Source: Lachnospiraceae bacterium
GTDB taxonomy: Bacteria > Bacillota > Clostridia > Lachnospirales > Lachnospiraceae
NCBI GenBank assembly: GCA_022794255.1
Contig: JAAWEL010000024.1
Location: forward strand, 101,593-165,592
Length of the DNA stretch: 64,000 nucleotides
Reading direction: 5' to 3'
In this document: piece by piece, positions 26,838 through 35,204 of the stretch
How the letters are laid out: every line of letters starts with the position of its first letter
How positions within the stretch are numbered: position 1 is the stretch's first letter
Notes under the pieces: generated by a model
The model's input: the letters and a program-made list of their open reading frames with translations, nothing else
Databases searched by the model: none
What the model was told of the DNA's origin: nothing
Position numbers and translations under genes: made by a program

Positions 26838-27938
26838 TTACTGCAACAGGCTTAAGATACTCTGAGGTACGGAATTGGACTGAGCCAGCATGGACTGAGA
26901 TGCCTGCAGAAGAATGTTATTCTTCGTAAAAGCCGTGATCTCATCCGCCATGTCCGTATCACGAATCCGGCTCTCTGCGGATGTGATGTTCTCAGAAGTA
27001 ACTTTCAAGTTGTTGACCGTATGCTCAAGTCTGTTCTGGGCAGCACCCAATTTAGCGCGGTAGCTGGAAACAGCATTGATAGCGGCATTGATCGTATCGA
27101 TAGCAGCATTCGCAACAACCGTGCTGGTGCCGGAAATGTTCATACTGGGAAGCAGGGCAGATGCAACATTTGCTTTGCTCATCTCAACATCTGCAGGAGT
27201 CCTTAATTTCTCATCAGCTGCAGTTCCTGTCACAGTGCCATCACTGTTAACTTTCACTATCTCACCAAATGCATCTGTCACAGTACCAGTAGCTGACAAA
27301 TACTTATTTTCGCCAACGGTTAATTCAATCGCTCCACTGGCCTGATCTTTATTGTTGCCAACTTTGAAATAATATGTGGCACCATCTGCCTTCCCCGAGC
27401 GGTCTATTGCATCCTGGAAAATCGCAGCCTGAATACCACTGGCTGTCATTGCCTGACTGTTAACAGTGATTGTCTCTGCTGCACTAGGACCAATCTGGAA
27501 GGTCATCTTGCCTGCGCCATTAGTAGCCGCCAGCGGCTTAATTCCGTTGAAGTCCGTATTATTGGCAATACGGTCAATCTCTTTGAGCAGCTCTGTAACC
27601 TCACTTTGCAGGTTCCCTCTTGCAACGGTATTGTAGGTACCGTTTGCTGACTGAGAAGCCAGCGTAGTAAGACGCTGCAACATGGAATGAACCTCTGTCA
27701 GAGCACCCTCTGCCGTCTGGATCAGCCCGATAGCATCCTGGGCGTTCTTTGCTGCCTGATTCAGGCCGTTGATCTGGGATCGCATGCTCTCAGAAATAGC
27801 CAGACCTGCCGCATCATCACCGGCACGGTTAATCTTGTAGCCAGATGACAGCTTCTCCAAGTTCTTGTTCAGTCCGCTCTGGTTGATGCCTAAGTTTCTG
27901 TAAGAGTTAATCGCAGCTATGTTGTGTTGAATGATCAT
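26838..27938 (-). CDS. hag: flagellin
   Basis: Filament subunit of 366 residues, exported unfolded through the flagellar apparatus. The conserved N-terminus (M-I-I-Q-H-N-I-A-A-I-N-S, L-S-S-G-Y-K-I-N-R-A-G-D-D-A-A-G-L) and C-terminus (A-Q-N-R-L-E-H-T, then S-M-L-A-Q-S-N and a closing L-S-L-L-Q) make the D0/D1 core; the surface domain between about 165 and 265 is short and variable. AAGGAGGG lies before the ATG. The roughly 150-base leader carries a sigma-28-type -10, a G9 tract and two CsrA-like sites. The upstream neighbour on the same strand is a FliB-type methylase, so lysine methylation of the filament is likely. Confidence 0.97.
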   Translation of the reverse strand: MIIQHNIAAINSYRNLGINQSGLNKNLEKLSSGYKINRAGDDAAGLAISESMRSQINGLNQAAKNAQDAIGLIQTAEGALTEVHSMLQRLTTLASQSANGTYNTVARGNLQSEVTELLKEIDRIANNTDFNGIKPLAATNGAGKMTFQIGPSAAETITVNSQAMTASGIQAAIFQDAIDRSGKADGATYYFKVGNNKDQASGAIELTVGENKYLSATGTVTDAFGEIVKVNSDGTVTGTAADEKLRTPADVEMSKANVASALLPSMNISGTSTVVANAAIDTINAAINAVSSYRAKLGAAQNRLEHTVNNLKVTSENITSAESRIRDTDMADEITAFTKNNILLQASQSMLAQSNSVPQSILSLLQ

Positions 27939-27944
27939 AAAAAT

Positions 27945-27991
27945 ACCCTCCTTGTCATGTTCTATAACCTTCGGGAGCAGGACTTCCTTGT
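27945..27991 (-). promoter_or_regulatory. two CsrA-type binding sites in the flagellin leader
   Basis: On the transcript ACAAGGAAGT (27991-27982) and ACAAGGAGGGT (27955-27945) match the ACARGGAnGT pattern. The second covers the Shine-Dalgarno. B. subtilis hag has the same two-site layout, where CsrA blocks translation and FliW relieves it. csrA and fliW are present at 55.1-55.8 kb. Confidence 0.65.
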
Positions 27992-27995
27992 TCTA

Positions 27996-28004
27996 CCCCC
28001 CCCC
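27996..28004 (-). repeat. G9 homopolymer tract in the flagellin 5' leader
   Basis: Nine consecutive G on the transcribed strand, four bases upstream of the first CsrA-like site and about 60 bases from the start codon. A second G9 tract occurs at 11254-11262. A change in tract length would alter leader folding, not the protein. Confidence 0.9.
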
Positions 28005-28092
28005 GGTCCGGATCCATGCACTGGAGGGTTACGTAAAGCTTTCACGAAGCTTCATGTGTAATCATCTTATTTTATTTGCTTTACATTTTTTA

Positions 28093-28119
28093 ATATCGGC
28101 AGCTTTTAGAAAAAAATAA
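28093..28119 (-). promoter_or_regulatory. sigma-28 (SigD/FliA)-type promoter of flagellin
   Basis: The minus strand has GCCGATAT (28100-28093), an exact SigD -10. The -35 side is weak but reads GTTAT ending 16 bases before CCGATAT, as it also does ahead of flgM. The stretch 28120-28248 up to the methylase stop shows nothing further that I can name. Confidence 0.65.
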
Positions 28120-28248
28120 CACCTTTTTCCATTTTTTTCCAATTATCAAATATTTCGTTTCAATCCACCACCGTCACCTGAGTGATAAAATGCTGCAGGA
28201 AATTTTTCAGTTTTCTTTAGTGGCAAAATTCAAAAGGTTCGTACCTGG

Positions 28249-29463
28249 CTAATCTGCGGGATATGCTGCAAGCACCTTCATCATCCCATCCAGCCGAAAC
28301 AAAGGATTTTCTGCCAGCTCCCTCTCCAAAGCATCCAGGTTCCGGTCTGAATTTTCCATCTCCCTGGAATACTGGTAAGCCATTCTCCCAATCTCCTCTC
28401 TGGATATCTTCCCGGTAATCTTGTACCGGAATATGCACCATTCCCGAATTACCAGGACACTGAACACTGCCAGCTTCGTCTTTCCGTACACATCCCCGTC
28501 ATAAACCGCACCCAGCACATACGTGTTGATAAAATATAAGGTCAGGTTCTCCCACTCCTGCCCGAAAATCCCGGCCTCCTCACTGAACCTGCCACAAAGC
28601 GCCCCATACTCCTCTACACTCTGCTCATGGTACAAGCAGCTGCACATCCGCTCCAGCCCTTTTGCCCATCCTGGAATCACAGGCTCCCACTCTCCTGTCA
28701 GCCGCATCCATGCTGCCATGCGGATCATCTTCTCCGTATCTCCCTCACCAATAAGCTTCATTTTTTTAGAAAATCTTTCTGTCCCGCTCCACGTCAAAGC
28801 CTTCCCGGCAAGCCTGTCCAACCATTTTCTTCGTTCATTCTCCGGATAGGAGCATCCTTCTTTTTGAAGCTTAACCCAATGCCTCTGAAAATCATGGGCC
28901 AAAGCCAGTACCAATATCAATCTCTGTCTCAGCTCTGTTCCACGATTTTTGATCAGACAGGTCATTACATTCCGAAGTTTTTCCAAGTCCTGGAGAATGT
29001 ACTCCTCTCCCGGCCGCCCAAATTCTTCCTGTTCATACCCGGCTTTCCTGTTTTTTTGTCCCCTTTTTTCCTTCCAGTCCCCACGTTTTTCATCCCCCAG
29101 AATCACCCGGGCCGCCTCCGGACAGGACAAGGAAAGCATCACCTCTTGCACATTTCCATAATCCTCCACATGTCTGGGATAAGTCCGGCATTCCCGGCAC
29201 ATTCCTTCCCTCCCCAGCTCCTTATAAATATCACAAAACCCTTCCCTGTTTAAAAAAGCACAGGCCATACCCCGAAGCCGGAAACAATGATCCCGGTGAT
29301 CAATCCCCCAAAACAGCCGGCGTCCCAGAGGCCCCTTCACGCTCCGGTAAAGCTCCATGCTTTCCCTGTCAATACCAATCCTCCACCCCTTGCAGCAGGT
29401 ATCCTCACATTCCGCCCCTGTACAAACAAAATCATCCAGACTTTTCTGAATCCGGTAAATCAT
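28249..29463 (-). CDS. fliB: FliB-family flagellin lysine N-methylase
   Basis: Cysteine-rich protein that methylates surface lysines of flagellin. The 404-residue product starts at the ATG at 29463 behind GGAGGGAGAGG (a GTG five codons earlier overlaps that site). Family marks are C-x-D-T-C-C-K-G-W near 19-27, C-D-I-Y near 77, C-R-E-C-R-T-Y-P-R-H near 90-100 and S-C-P-E-A-A-R near 113-119; these cysteines probably hold a metal cluster. The central part has a K/R/E-rich stretch. It lies directly upstream of flagellin, co-directional, about 310 bases away. Confidence 0.88.
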   Translation of the reverse strand: MIYRIQKSLDDFVCTGAECEDTCCKGWRIGIDRESMELYRSVKGPLGRRLFWGIDHRDHCFRLRGMACAFLNREGFCDIYKELGREGMCRECRTYPRHVEDYGNVQEVMLSLSCPEAARVILGDEKRGDWKEKRGQKNRKAGYEQEEFGRPGEEYILQDLEKLRNVMTCLIKNRGTELRQRLILVLALAHDFQRHWVKLQKEGCSYPENERRKWLDRLAGKALTWSGTERFSKKMKLIGEGDTEKMIRMAAWMRLTGEWEPVIPGWAKGLERMCSCLYHEQSVEEYGALCGRFSEEAGIFGQEWENLTLYFINTYVLGAVYDGDVYGKTKLAVFSVLVIREWCIFRYKITGKISREEIGRMAYQYSREMENSDRNLDALERELAENPLFRLDGMMKVLAAYPAD

Positions 29464-29526
29464 TTCCTCTCCCTCCACCCTTTCCTCTGTTACACTTCAC
29501 ATCGCTTCCCAGAAACCAATCTGTCG

Positions 29527-30162
29527 CTACACCCCTTCCCTCTTGCAGATATCCCTCAGACAACACCTGTCACAGAAAGGCTTTGTCCTTGCTGTACACA
29601 CATCCCGCCCGTGGTACACCAGACGGTGGCAGAAATCACTCCCCTCCTCTGGCGGAATCAGCTTCCACAAAGCCATTTCCACCTTTTTCGGTTCCTTGAT
29701 TCCATCTACCAGCCCCATTCGGTTGACCAGACGAATACAATGAGTATCTGTCACAATGGCCGGCTTTCCAAACACATCTCCCATAATCAGATTGGCGCTT
29801 TTCCTGCCCACTCCTGGCAGCTTTAATATTGCATCAAAATCCTCTGGTATCTTTCCCCCATATTCATCTCGAAGCATCTTCATACAGGCACTGATATCCC
29901 GGGCTTTGCTGTGCCCCAGACCACAAGGCCGGACAATCTCTTCAATATCCTCCACCGGCGCCTCCGCCAGCGCATTTACATCCGGATACTTTTCATAAAG
30001 TCCTTCCACAACCACATTGACCCGGGCGTCCGTACATTGAGCTGCCAATCTCACACTGACTAACAATTTCCACGCCTGGTCATAATCCAGAGTGCATCCT
30101 GCATCCGGATACTCCTTTTTAAGTCTCTCAATAATCTCCAGCGCCAGCTTCTTTTTTGTCAT
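29527..30162 (-). CDS. nth: endonuclease III
   Basis: DNA glycosylase/AP lyase for oxidised pyrimidines, 211 residues. The helix-hairpin-helix L-P-G-V-G-R-K-S-A is near 115-123, with the catalytic Lys next to it and the Asp in V-T-D-T-H-C. The C-terminal iron-sulfur cysteines are spaced C-x7-C-x2-C-x5-C (counting the first of the paired Cys), one residue longer in the first gap than in E. coli. It stands alone between fliB and the ytvI-hisC pair. Confidence 0.96.
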   Translation of the reverse strand: MTKKKLALEIIERLKKEYPDAGCTLDYDQAWKLLVSVRLAAQCTDARVNVVVEGLYEKYPDVNALAEAPVEDIEEIVRPCGLGHSKARDISACMKMLRDEYGGKIPEDFDAILKLPGVGRKSANLIMGDVFGKPAIVTDTHCIRLVNRMGLVDGIKEPKKVEMALWKLIPPEEGSDFCHRLVYHGRDVCTARTKPFCDRCCLRDICKREGV

Positions 30163-30264
30163 AATCCGTCATTCCTCTCTTCTTTCGTAACAGCATCCTC
30201 TTCCCCGCTGTTATCCTTCACACGCCTCCATACATCCATTCCTTTTCCAGTGCTCTAAAACCCT

Positions 30265-31389
30265 CTAGTCCCCTCTGCGAAACCTTTCAATCTCCTCCGC
30301 CAGGATCCGCATATTTTCAATCAGGGAGTCAAACATCCCATACTCATAAAGCTTCATGCCAAGAATCCCCAAAGGTACTGCCAAAATCATCCCTGAGATC
30401 CCCCGCACCTTAAACCCAATATAGAGAAGCACCAGAGTGAGCAAAGGCGGAAGTCCCATAGAATCCCCCACAATCTTCGGCTGAACCATCTGCCTGGCCA
30501 CCTGACTGATAACATAGAGAAGAGCCAGGCCTGCTGCCAGCATATATTCCCCGGAAAGCAGCTTCACTACCGCCCAGGGCAGAAGCACTGTCCCTGTGCC
30601 AAAAAGAGGCAAAAAATCCAGCATTGCAATCAAAATAGCCAGCAAAAAAGCATACCGGATTCCCAGCACCACAAGACCAGCCAGAAGAATCAAAGCCACC
30701 ATAAACATGATTTTAAACTGGGCCAAAAAATATCCCCCTAACAGCCTCCGGATATCTCCCTTTAAATTCACATAATATCGGTTTCCTCCCTCCGGCATAT
30801 ATCGCTTCCAAAATGCAAGAATCCGCTCCCTCTCTGCCAGGAAAAAGTAGGCAGAAAGAATCGTCACCACCACATTGACCATGGCATTGGGAATCCTCAT
30901 AGCCACATTTCCCGCTGCCTCCACCGTGGGAGATGCAATCTTTTGAACCACCATTCCTATGGTATGGCCTACATTGCCGGTAAATTCATACCAGCTCTCC
31001 TTTACATTCCCCGGCAAAAACCCAATCAACTCATCAAAACGGGCAAAAAACCCTTGAAGCTCTTTTGAGGCTGCTGCATACATTTCCGGCAGATCCCGGG
31101 CCAGGCTAAAGGCCTGTATCAAAAGCCGTGATATCAGAAAATACCCCAACCCAATCACCAGCGCTAAGGCTAACACCACAATCAACACCGAACTGTGCTT
31201 TCTGACCAGCTTCATCCGGCTTTCCAAAAAACGAACCAGAGGGTTTGCCACCATGGCAATCAACCATCCGATCACAAAAGGCATAAAATATCCTAAAACC
31301 TTAGGAAGCAGTACACATACCAGAACAATGCCTGTCAACGGAATCCCAATATTCAGAAAAATTCTTAAATATTTTTTTGCGCTTTCCAT
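30265..31389 (-). CDS. ytvI: YtvI-like membrane protein of the AI-2E/PerM family
   Basis: Integral membrane protein of 374 residues with about seven to eight helices, paired at the N-terminus (about 10-45 and 65-92) and clustered from 145 to 345. The length and the conserved L-P-P-L-L-T-L-V-L-L-Y-I-G stretch near 315 fit the sporulation protein YtvI group of the AI-2E exporter superfamily. The transported substrate is unknown. The start overlaps the hisC stop by 25 bases behind TTGAGGAGGAC, so the two are coupled. Confidence 0.82.
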   Translation of the reverse strand: MESAKKYLRIFLNIGIPLTGIVLVCVLLPKVLGYFMPFVIGWLIAMVANPLVRFLESRMKLVRKHSSVLIVVLALALVIGLGYFLISRLLIQAFSLARDLPEMYAAASKELQGFFARFDELIGFLPGNVKESWYEFTGNVGHTIGMVVQKIASPTVEAAGNVAMRIPNAMVNVVVTILSAYFFLAERERILAFWKRYMPEGGNRYYVNLKGDIRRLLGGYFLAQFKIMFMVALILLAGLVVLGIRYAFLLAILIAMLDFLPLFGTGTVLLPWAVVKLLSGEYMLAAGLALLYVISQVARQMVQPKIVGDSMGLPPLLTLVLLYIGFKVRGISGMILAVPLGILGMKLYEYGMFDSLIENMRILAEEIERFRRGD

Positions 31390-32450
31390 CCGTCCTCCTC
31401 AAGATACCCCTCAAGAAAACGATATAATTCCTCCATCTCTTCATCTGTTCCAATGGTAATTCTCAGATAATTTTCAAGCCGCGGCCCGGCAAAATACCTT
31501 ACATAAATTTGCCGCTCCTTCAAAGCCTCAAAAAGTCTGACCGCCGCTGCCTTTTCATGTTTTGCAAAAATAAAATTGGCCATGGAATCCGGAAAAGTAA
31601 ATCCCAGCTGTCCAAGTCTCTCCTTGGCCCTTTCCCTGGTTTTTACAATTTTTCCCACCGTTTCCTTAAAATATGCCTCATCTCTCACCGCCTCCACTCC
31701 CAGAATCAAAGACGGCATATTCATTGTATAGGAATTATAAGAGTATTTGACATCATTTATGGCCCGGATCAGCCTGGGGCTTCCCACGGCAAATCCGATT
31801 CTCATCCCGGCCATGGATCGGGCCTTGCTGAAGGTCTGCACTACCAGCAGATTCTCATAGCGATCCAACAGAGACAGGGCTGACCTGCCTCCGAAATCAA
31901 TATATGCCTCATCCACAATTACTATCACGTCCTGGTTGTGCTGAAGAATATCCTCCACCTGCTCCAAGCCAAGAAGCAACCCGGTAGGGGCATTGGGGTT
32001 GGGAAAAATCACCCCTCCATTTTCCCTGTAATAATCCTTTGGGAGAATATGAAACCCTTCATCCAAAGCCACCATCTCATAAGGAATCTCAAAAAGCTCT
32101 GCCCACACCTTATAAAAAGAATAGCTGATATCCGGAAACAAGATTGGCTTTTCAGAATTAAAAAAAGTCAGAAATGCCATAGCCAGCACATCATCCGACC
32201 CTACTCCCACAAAAACCTGATCCTTTTCCACGCCATAATACGCAGCCAAACAGTCTGTCAAAGCCAACGATGCCGGGTCCGGATATTTTCTCAGCCGGTC
32301 ATAATCCATCTCCTTAAGCGCCCGCTTCACCCCGGGCGCCGGAGGATAAGGATTTTCATTGGTATTTAACTTGATCAGCCTTTCTCCTGCCGGCTGATCC
32401 CCCGGCACATAGGGGACCACCCTTCTGATATTTTTTTCCCATCCTTTCAT
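31365..32450 (-). CDS. hisC: histidinol-phosphate aminotransferase
   Basis: PLP-dependent class I/II aminotransferase, about 361 residues from the ATG at 32450, chosen because ACGGAGGGACAGG lies upstream. Family marks are L-N-T-N-E-N-P-Y near 27, N-P-N-A-P-T-G near 150, V-D-E-A-Y-I-D-F near 181, the lysine in T-F-S-K-A-R-S-M-A-G near 213 and the closing L-R-I-T-I-G-T. The enzyme converts imidazole-acetol phosphate to histidinol phosphate. No other his genes are adjacent, so a related aromatic or cobyric-acid type role cannot be excluded. Confidence 0.88.
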   Translation of the reverse strand: MKGWEKNIRRVVPYVPGDQPAGERLIKLNTNENPYPPAPGVKRALKEMDYDRLRKYPDPASLALTDCLAAYYGVEKDQVFVGVGSDDVLAMAFLTFFNSEKPILFPDISYSFYKVWAELFEIPYEMVALDEGFHILPKDYYRENGGVIFPNPNAPTGLLLGLEQVEDILQHNQDVIVIVDEAYIDFGGRSALSLLDRYENLLVVQTFSKARSMAGMRIGFAVGSPRLIRAINDVKYSYNSYTMNMPSLILGVEAVRDEAYFKETVGKIVKTRERAKERLGQLGFTFPDSMANFIFAKHEKAAAVRLFEALKERQIYVRYFAGPRLENYLRITIGTDEEMEELYRFLEGYLEEDGWKAQKNI

Positions 32451-32528
32451 GTCCTGTCCCTCCGTAGTCATCTCAGGCTATTCTTCCTCTTTCCATACAA
32501 TACGGTATCCCAAAATTTCTGTCCTTCA

Positions 32529-33731
32529 TCAAGCCTTAACAAGCCCATACTCCTTAGCCAGAGCCCGAAATGCCGGCATTGACCGTTCAATCTGCTCATA
32601 GGATACGCAGTAAGCAATCCGCACATACCCGGGACAGGCAAAAGAGCTTCCCGGAACCAGCAAAAGATTGTGAGCGGAAGCCCTGCTGCAGAATTTCTTC
32701 TCATCCGCCACCGGCGACTTGACAAAAAGATAGAAAGCTCCCTCTGGGCGAATACAAGAAAAACCACATTCCTTCAGCCCCTCATACAGCCGGTTCCTGT
32801 TCCGGTCGTAGGCCGCCAGATTCACTCTGGCTCCCTTCTCAATACACCGTTTTATCACTCGCTGCATCAAAGACGGAGCGTTGACGCTTCCCAACACCCG
32901 GTTTGCAATGGAAACCGCTGTAAAAACCTCCCTGCTGTCCTTTAGCTCATCCGGAATTACCAGATACCCAATCCTCTCCCCTGGAAGAGAAAGAGATTTG
33001 CTGTAGGAATAGCAGACCACTGTATCCCTGTAATATTTTGTCACATAAGGAACCTTCACTCCATCATAGGCCAGCTCCCGGTAAGGTTCATCTGAAATCA
33101 ACACAATGACAGAACCAAATTCCTGCTCCTTTTTCTTCAGAATGTCGGCCATACATCTTAAAGTGTCATGAGAATACACCACTCCTGTAGGGTTGTTGGG
33201 CGTATTGATAATCACTGCCTTTGTTTTCTTGGTGATCCGGCTCTCAAGCCCCTTAAGATCCGGCTGAAAATCTTTTGTGTTAGGCGGAACCACCACCAGC
33301 TTCCCATCATAATTGGCCACATAGTTGCCATACTCCACAAAATAAGGGGCAATAACAATCACCTCTTCTCCCGGATTCAGGATTGTCTTTAAAATCACAT
33401 TCAGACCACTGGCAGCCCCCACAGTCATAAGAATATTGTCCGCTCCAAATTCTGTCTCAAACCGTTCATTCAATGAACAGGCAATGGTCTGCCGCACATC
33501 TTCATACCCGGCATTACTCATATATCCATGAACAAAGGTGGATTCCTCCTCATTTAAAATCTCCAGAATCGCTTCTCTCACCTCATCCGGCGCCGGCACA
33601 TTGGGATTGCCCAGGCTGAAATCATATACATTCTCTTTTCCATAAATGGCAGCAAGCCGTTTCCCCTCCTCAAACATCACTCGAATCACGGAGTTGTTCT
33701 CCACCAAAGGTCTCATTTTTTCTGAAATCAT
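32529..33731 (-). CDS. pyridoxal phosphate-dependent aminotransferase
   Basis: Class I/II aminotransferase of 400 residues. It has F-S-L-G-N-P-N-V-P near 40, the cofactor-binding T-V-G-A-A-S-G near 102, N-T-P-N-N-P-T-G near 176, and the PLP lysine in Y-S-K-S-L-S-L-P-G near 243. It looks like an aspartate-type aminotransferase; the amino donor cannot be set from sequence. AGGAGG precedes the ATG. It is 78 bases upstream of hisC on the same strand. Confidence 0.9.
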   Translation of the reverse strand: MISEKMRPLVENNSVIRVMFEEGKRLAAIYGKENVYDFSLGNPNVPAPDEVREAILEILNEEESTFVHGYMSNAGYEDVRQTIACSLNERFETEFGADNILMTVGAASGLNVILKTILNPGEEVIVIAPYFVEYGNYVANYDGKLVVVPPNTKDFQPDLKGLESRITKKTKAVIINTPNNPTGVVYSHDTLRCMADILKKKEQEFGSVIVLISDEPYRELAYDGVKVPYVTKYYRDTVVCYSYSKSLSLPGERIGYLVIPDELKDSREVFTAVSIANRVLGSVNAPSLMQRVIKRCIEKGARVNLAAYDRNRNRLYEGLKECGFSCIRPEGAFYLFVKSPVADEKKFCSRASAHNLLLVPGSSFACPGYVRIAYCVSYEQIERSMPAFRALAKEYGLVKA

Positions 33732-33801
33732 GTCATTATCCTCCTATAAAAGTCCATGCATCTTCCCAGTCCCTCTCCCAAATAATCCCCCCATCGCCTT
33801 T

Positions 33802-35103
33802 TCACCTTCGCCTCTCACTCCAGTGGTAATACACTGCCAGCACACCGGTCAAAATCAGATAAAACCAAGTAGTAGTATTGCTGAACCAGGTTGTAAAAAA
33901 GGACAACATCAGATACACTCCCATCTGAGCATACAAGAGATATCCCATAGGATTGCGCATTTCCCGCAACTTAATAGTCAAAAGATATGCCGCCACCCCT
34001 AAAAGACAGGAAAATGCCAGAACTCCCACCCATCCAAAATCGTAATAGGAATCATAAAACAAGGTCAGAGTAGTCAGTTCCTTCTTATTTACATAAATCG
34101 GATAATTGATCAATTGAGGAAAAACAAATTTCAAGCCAGTCAGCGCCCATAAAGGAAACAATCCCCGAAGTCCAAAAGCATATCCGGGAAGGACCTCCAC
34201 CAGACAATTAAAATTGTCATAATTATTGGCAATGTACATGTAGGGCTGGGTGATAAAAATGGGCATAGCCTCATTTTTCATTTCAAAAATTCCATTCAGA
34301 TACTCCACATCATGACTTCTGGCCACAGTGAGAATCAGATATACTGGGAGGATTATCCCAACCATAGCAGCCACATATACGGGATTAAACTGTTTTTGTA
34401 AAGAAATGTAGGTAAAGCCTGCCAGCAGCACTGCAAACACAAACTGGAATCGGGATACACACAGAATCGGGATAAGCAGGGAGATACATGTCATGGCAAT
34501 GGACATCATCATTCTCCTCTCACTGCCTCTCCCCCGCTCCAAATGAGCATGTATGACCAAAAGAGATGGCACCAAAACACAAGATACCGTTATGTAGTGA
34601 ATACCTGTCAAATGAAACTCTGAGTAAGCGTGAGGAACTCCCCGCAAAAACAGAGGCACATACCCCAGCACAACCGCCTCTGTGACAAAGGATACCATAG
34701 ATACGCCGGTAAGGACGCAGATCATATGAAACACAGGTCTCGGATCGCCTGTAAATCTTCTCCACCTGCTGTGGCTGTCATACCCTGAGCCATAAGTTCT
34801 GCTCAAGACCTCAAACACAACCCAAAAACCCACAAAGCCCAACACCATACAAAACCATGTCATAGCCTGCCAGTCTCCCTGCAGGTGGCTCAGCTTCATA
34901 CAGGCTAACCCCTGTCCTCCCACCCAGAACAGTGAAAAAATCCCTCTTAGATGGATCAAATTTCCCGAATGGCGATAATCCTGGATATACAGCCACAGCG
35001 CTGCCGCCAAAAGAAGAAGCCCTGACAAAAAATAGTGCGCTCCTCTGGCCAAAAAAAAGCTTCCCACATAACAAATCAGATAAATGATCATACCATGAAC
35101 CAT
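33802..35103 (-). CDS. polysaccharide polymerase-like membrane protein
   Basis: Very hydrophobic protein of about 433 residues with roughly 12 membrane helices and a long outside loop (about 260-320), the layout of O-antigen or oligosaccharide repeat-unit polymerases (Wzy type). The start is uncertain: ATGs at 35103 and 35091 and a TTG at 35130 are all in frame, and AGGATAGG favours one of the two ATGs. No glycosyltransferase genes sit beside it, so the substrate is unknown. The gene is orphan-like between aminotransferases and ptsI. Confidence 0.55.
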   Translation of the reverse strand: MVHGMIIYLICYVGSFFLARGAHYFLSGLLLLAAALWLYIQDYRHSGNLIHLRGIFSLFWVGGQGLACMKLSHLQGDWQAMTWFCMVLGFVGFWVVFEVLSRTYGSGYDSHSRWRRFTGDPRPVFHMICVLTGVSMVSFVTEAVVLGYVPLFLRGVPHAYSEFHLTGIHYITVSCVLVPSLLVIHAHLERGRGSERRMMMSIAMTCISLLIPILCVSRFQFVFAVLLAGFTYISLQKQFNPVYVAAMVGIILPVYLILTVARSHDVEYLNGIFEMKNEAMPIFITQPYMYIANNYDNFNCLVEVLPGYAFGLRGLFPLWALTGLKFVFPQLINYPIYVNKKELTTLTLFYDSYYDFGWVGVLAFSCLLGVAAYLLTIKLREMRNPMGYLLYAQMGVYLMLSFFTTWFSNTTTWFYLILTGVLAVYYHWSERRR

Positions 35104-35169
35104 CCTATCCTGCGCCCTTTGTCCCCACAAAGCCCTGCTTATCCTTCGCTAAAAGCTATACTGTGGAAA

Positions 35170-35197
35170 TGGCTGCCACACACCCATGTGGCAGCCA
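35170..35197 (-). terminator. terminator after ptsI
   Basis: TGGCTGCCACA (35170-35180) pairs exactly with TGTGGCAGCCA (35187-35197) around a 6-base loop. Only a short U-run (TTTCC) follows on the minus strand. It lies directly past the ptsI stop. Confidence 0.55.
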
Positions 35198-35204
35198 ATA
35201 TCTA

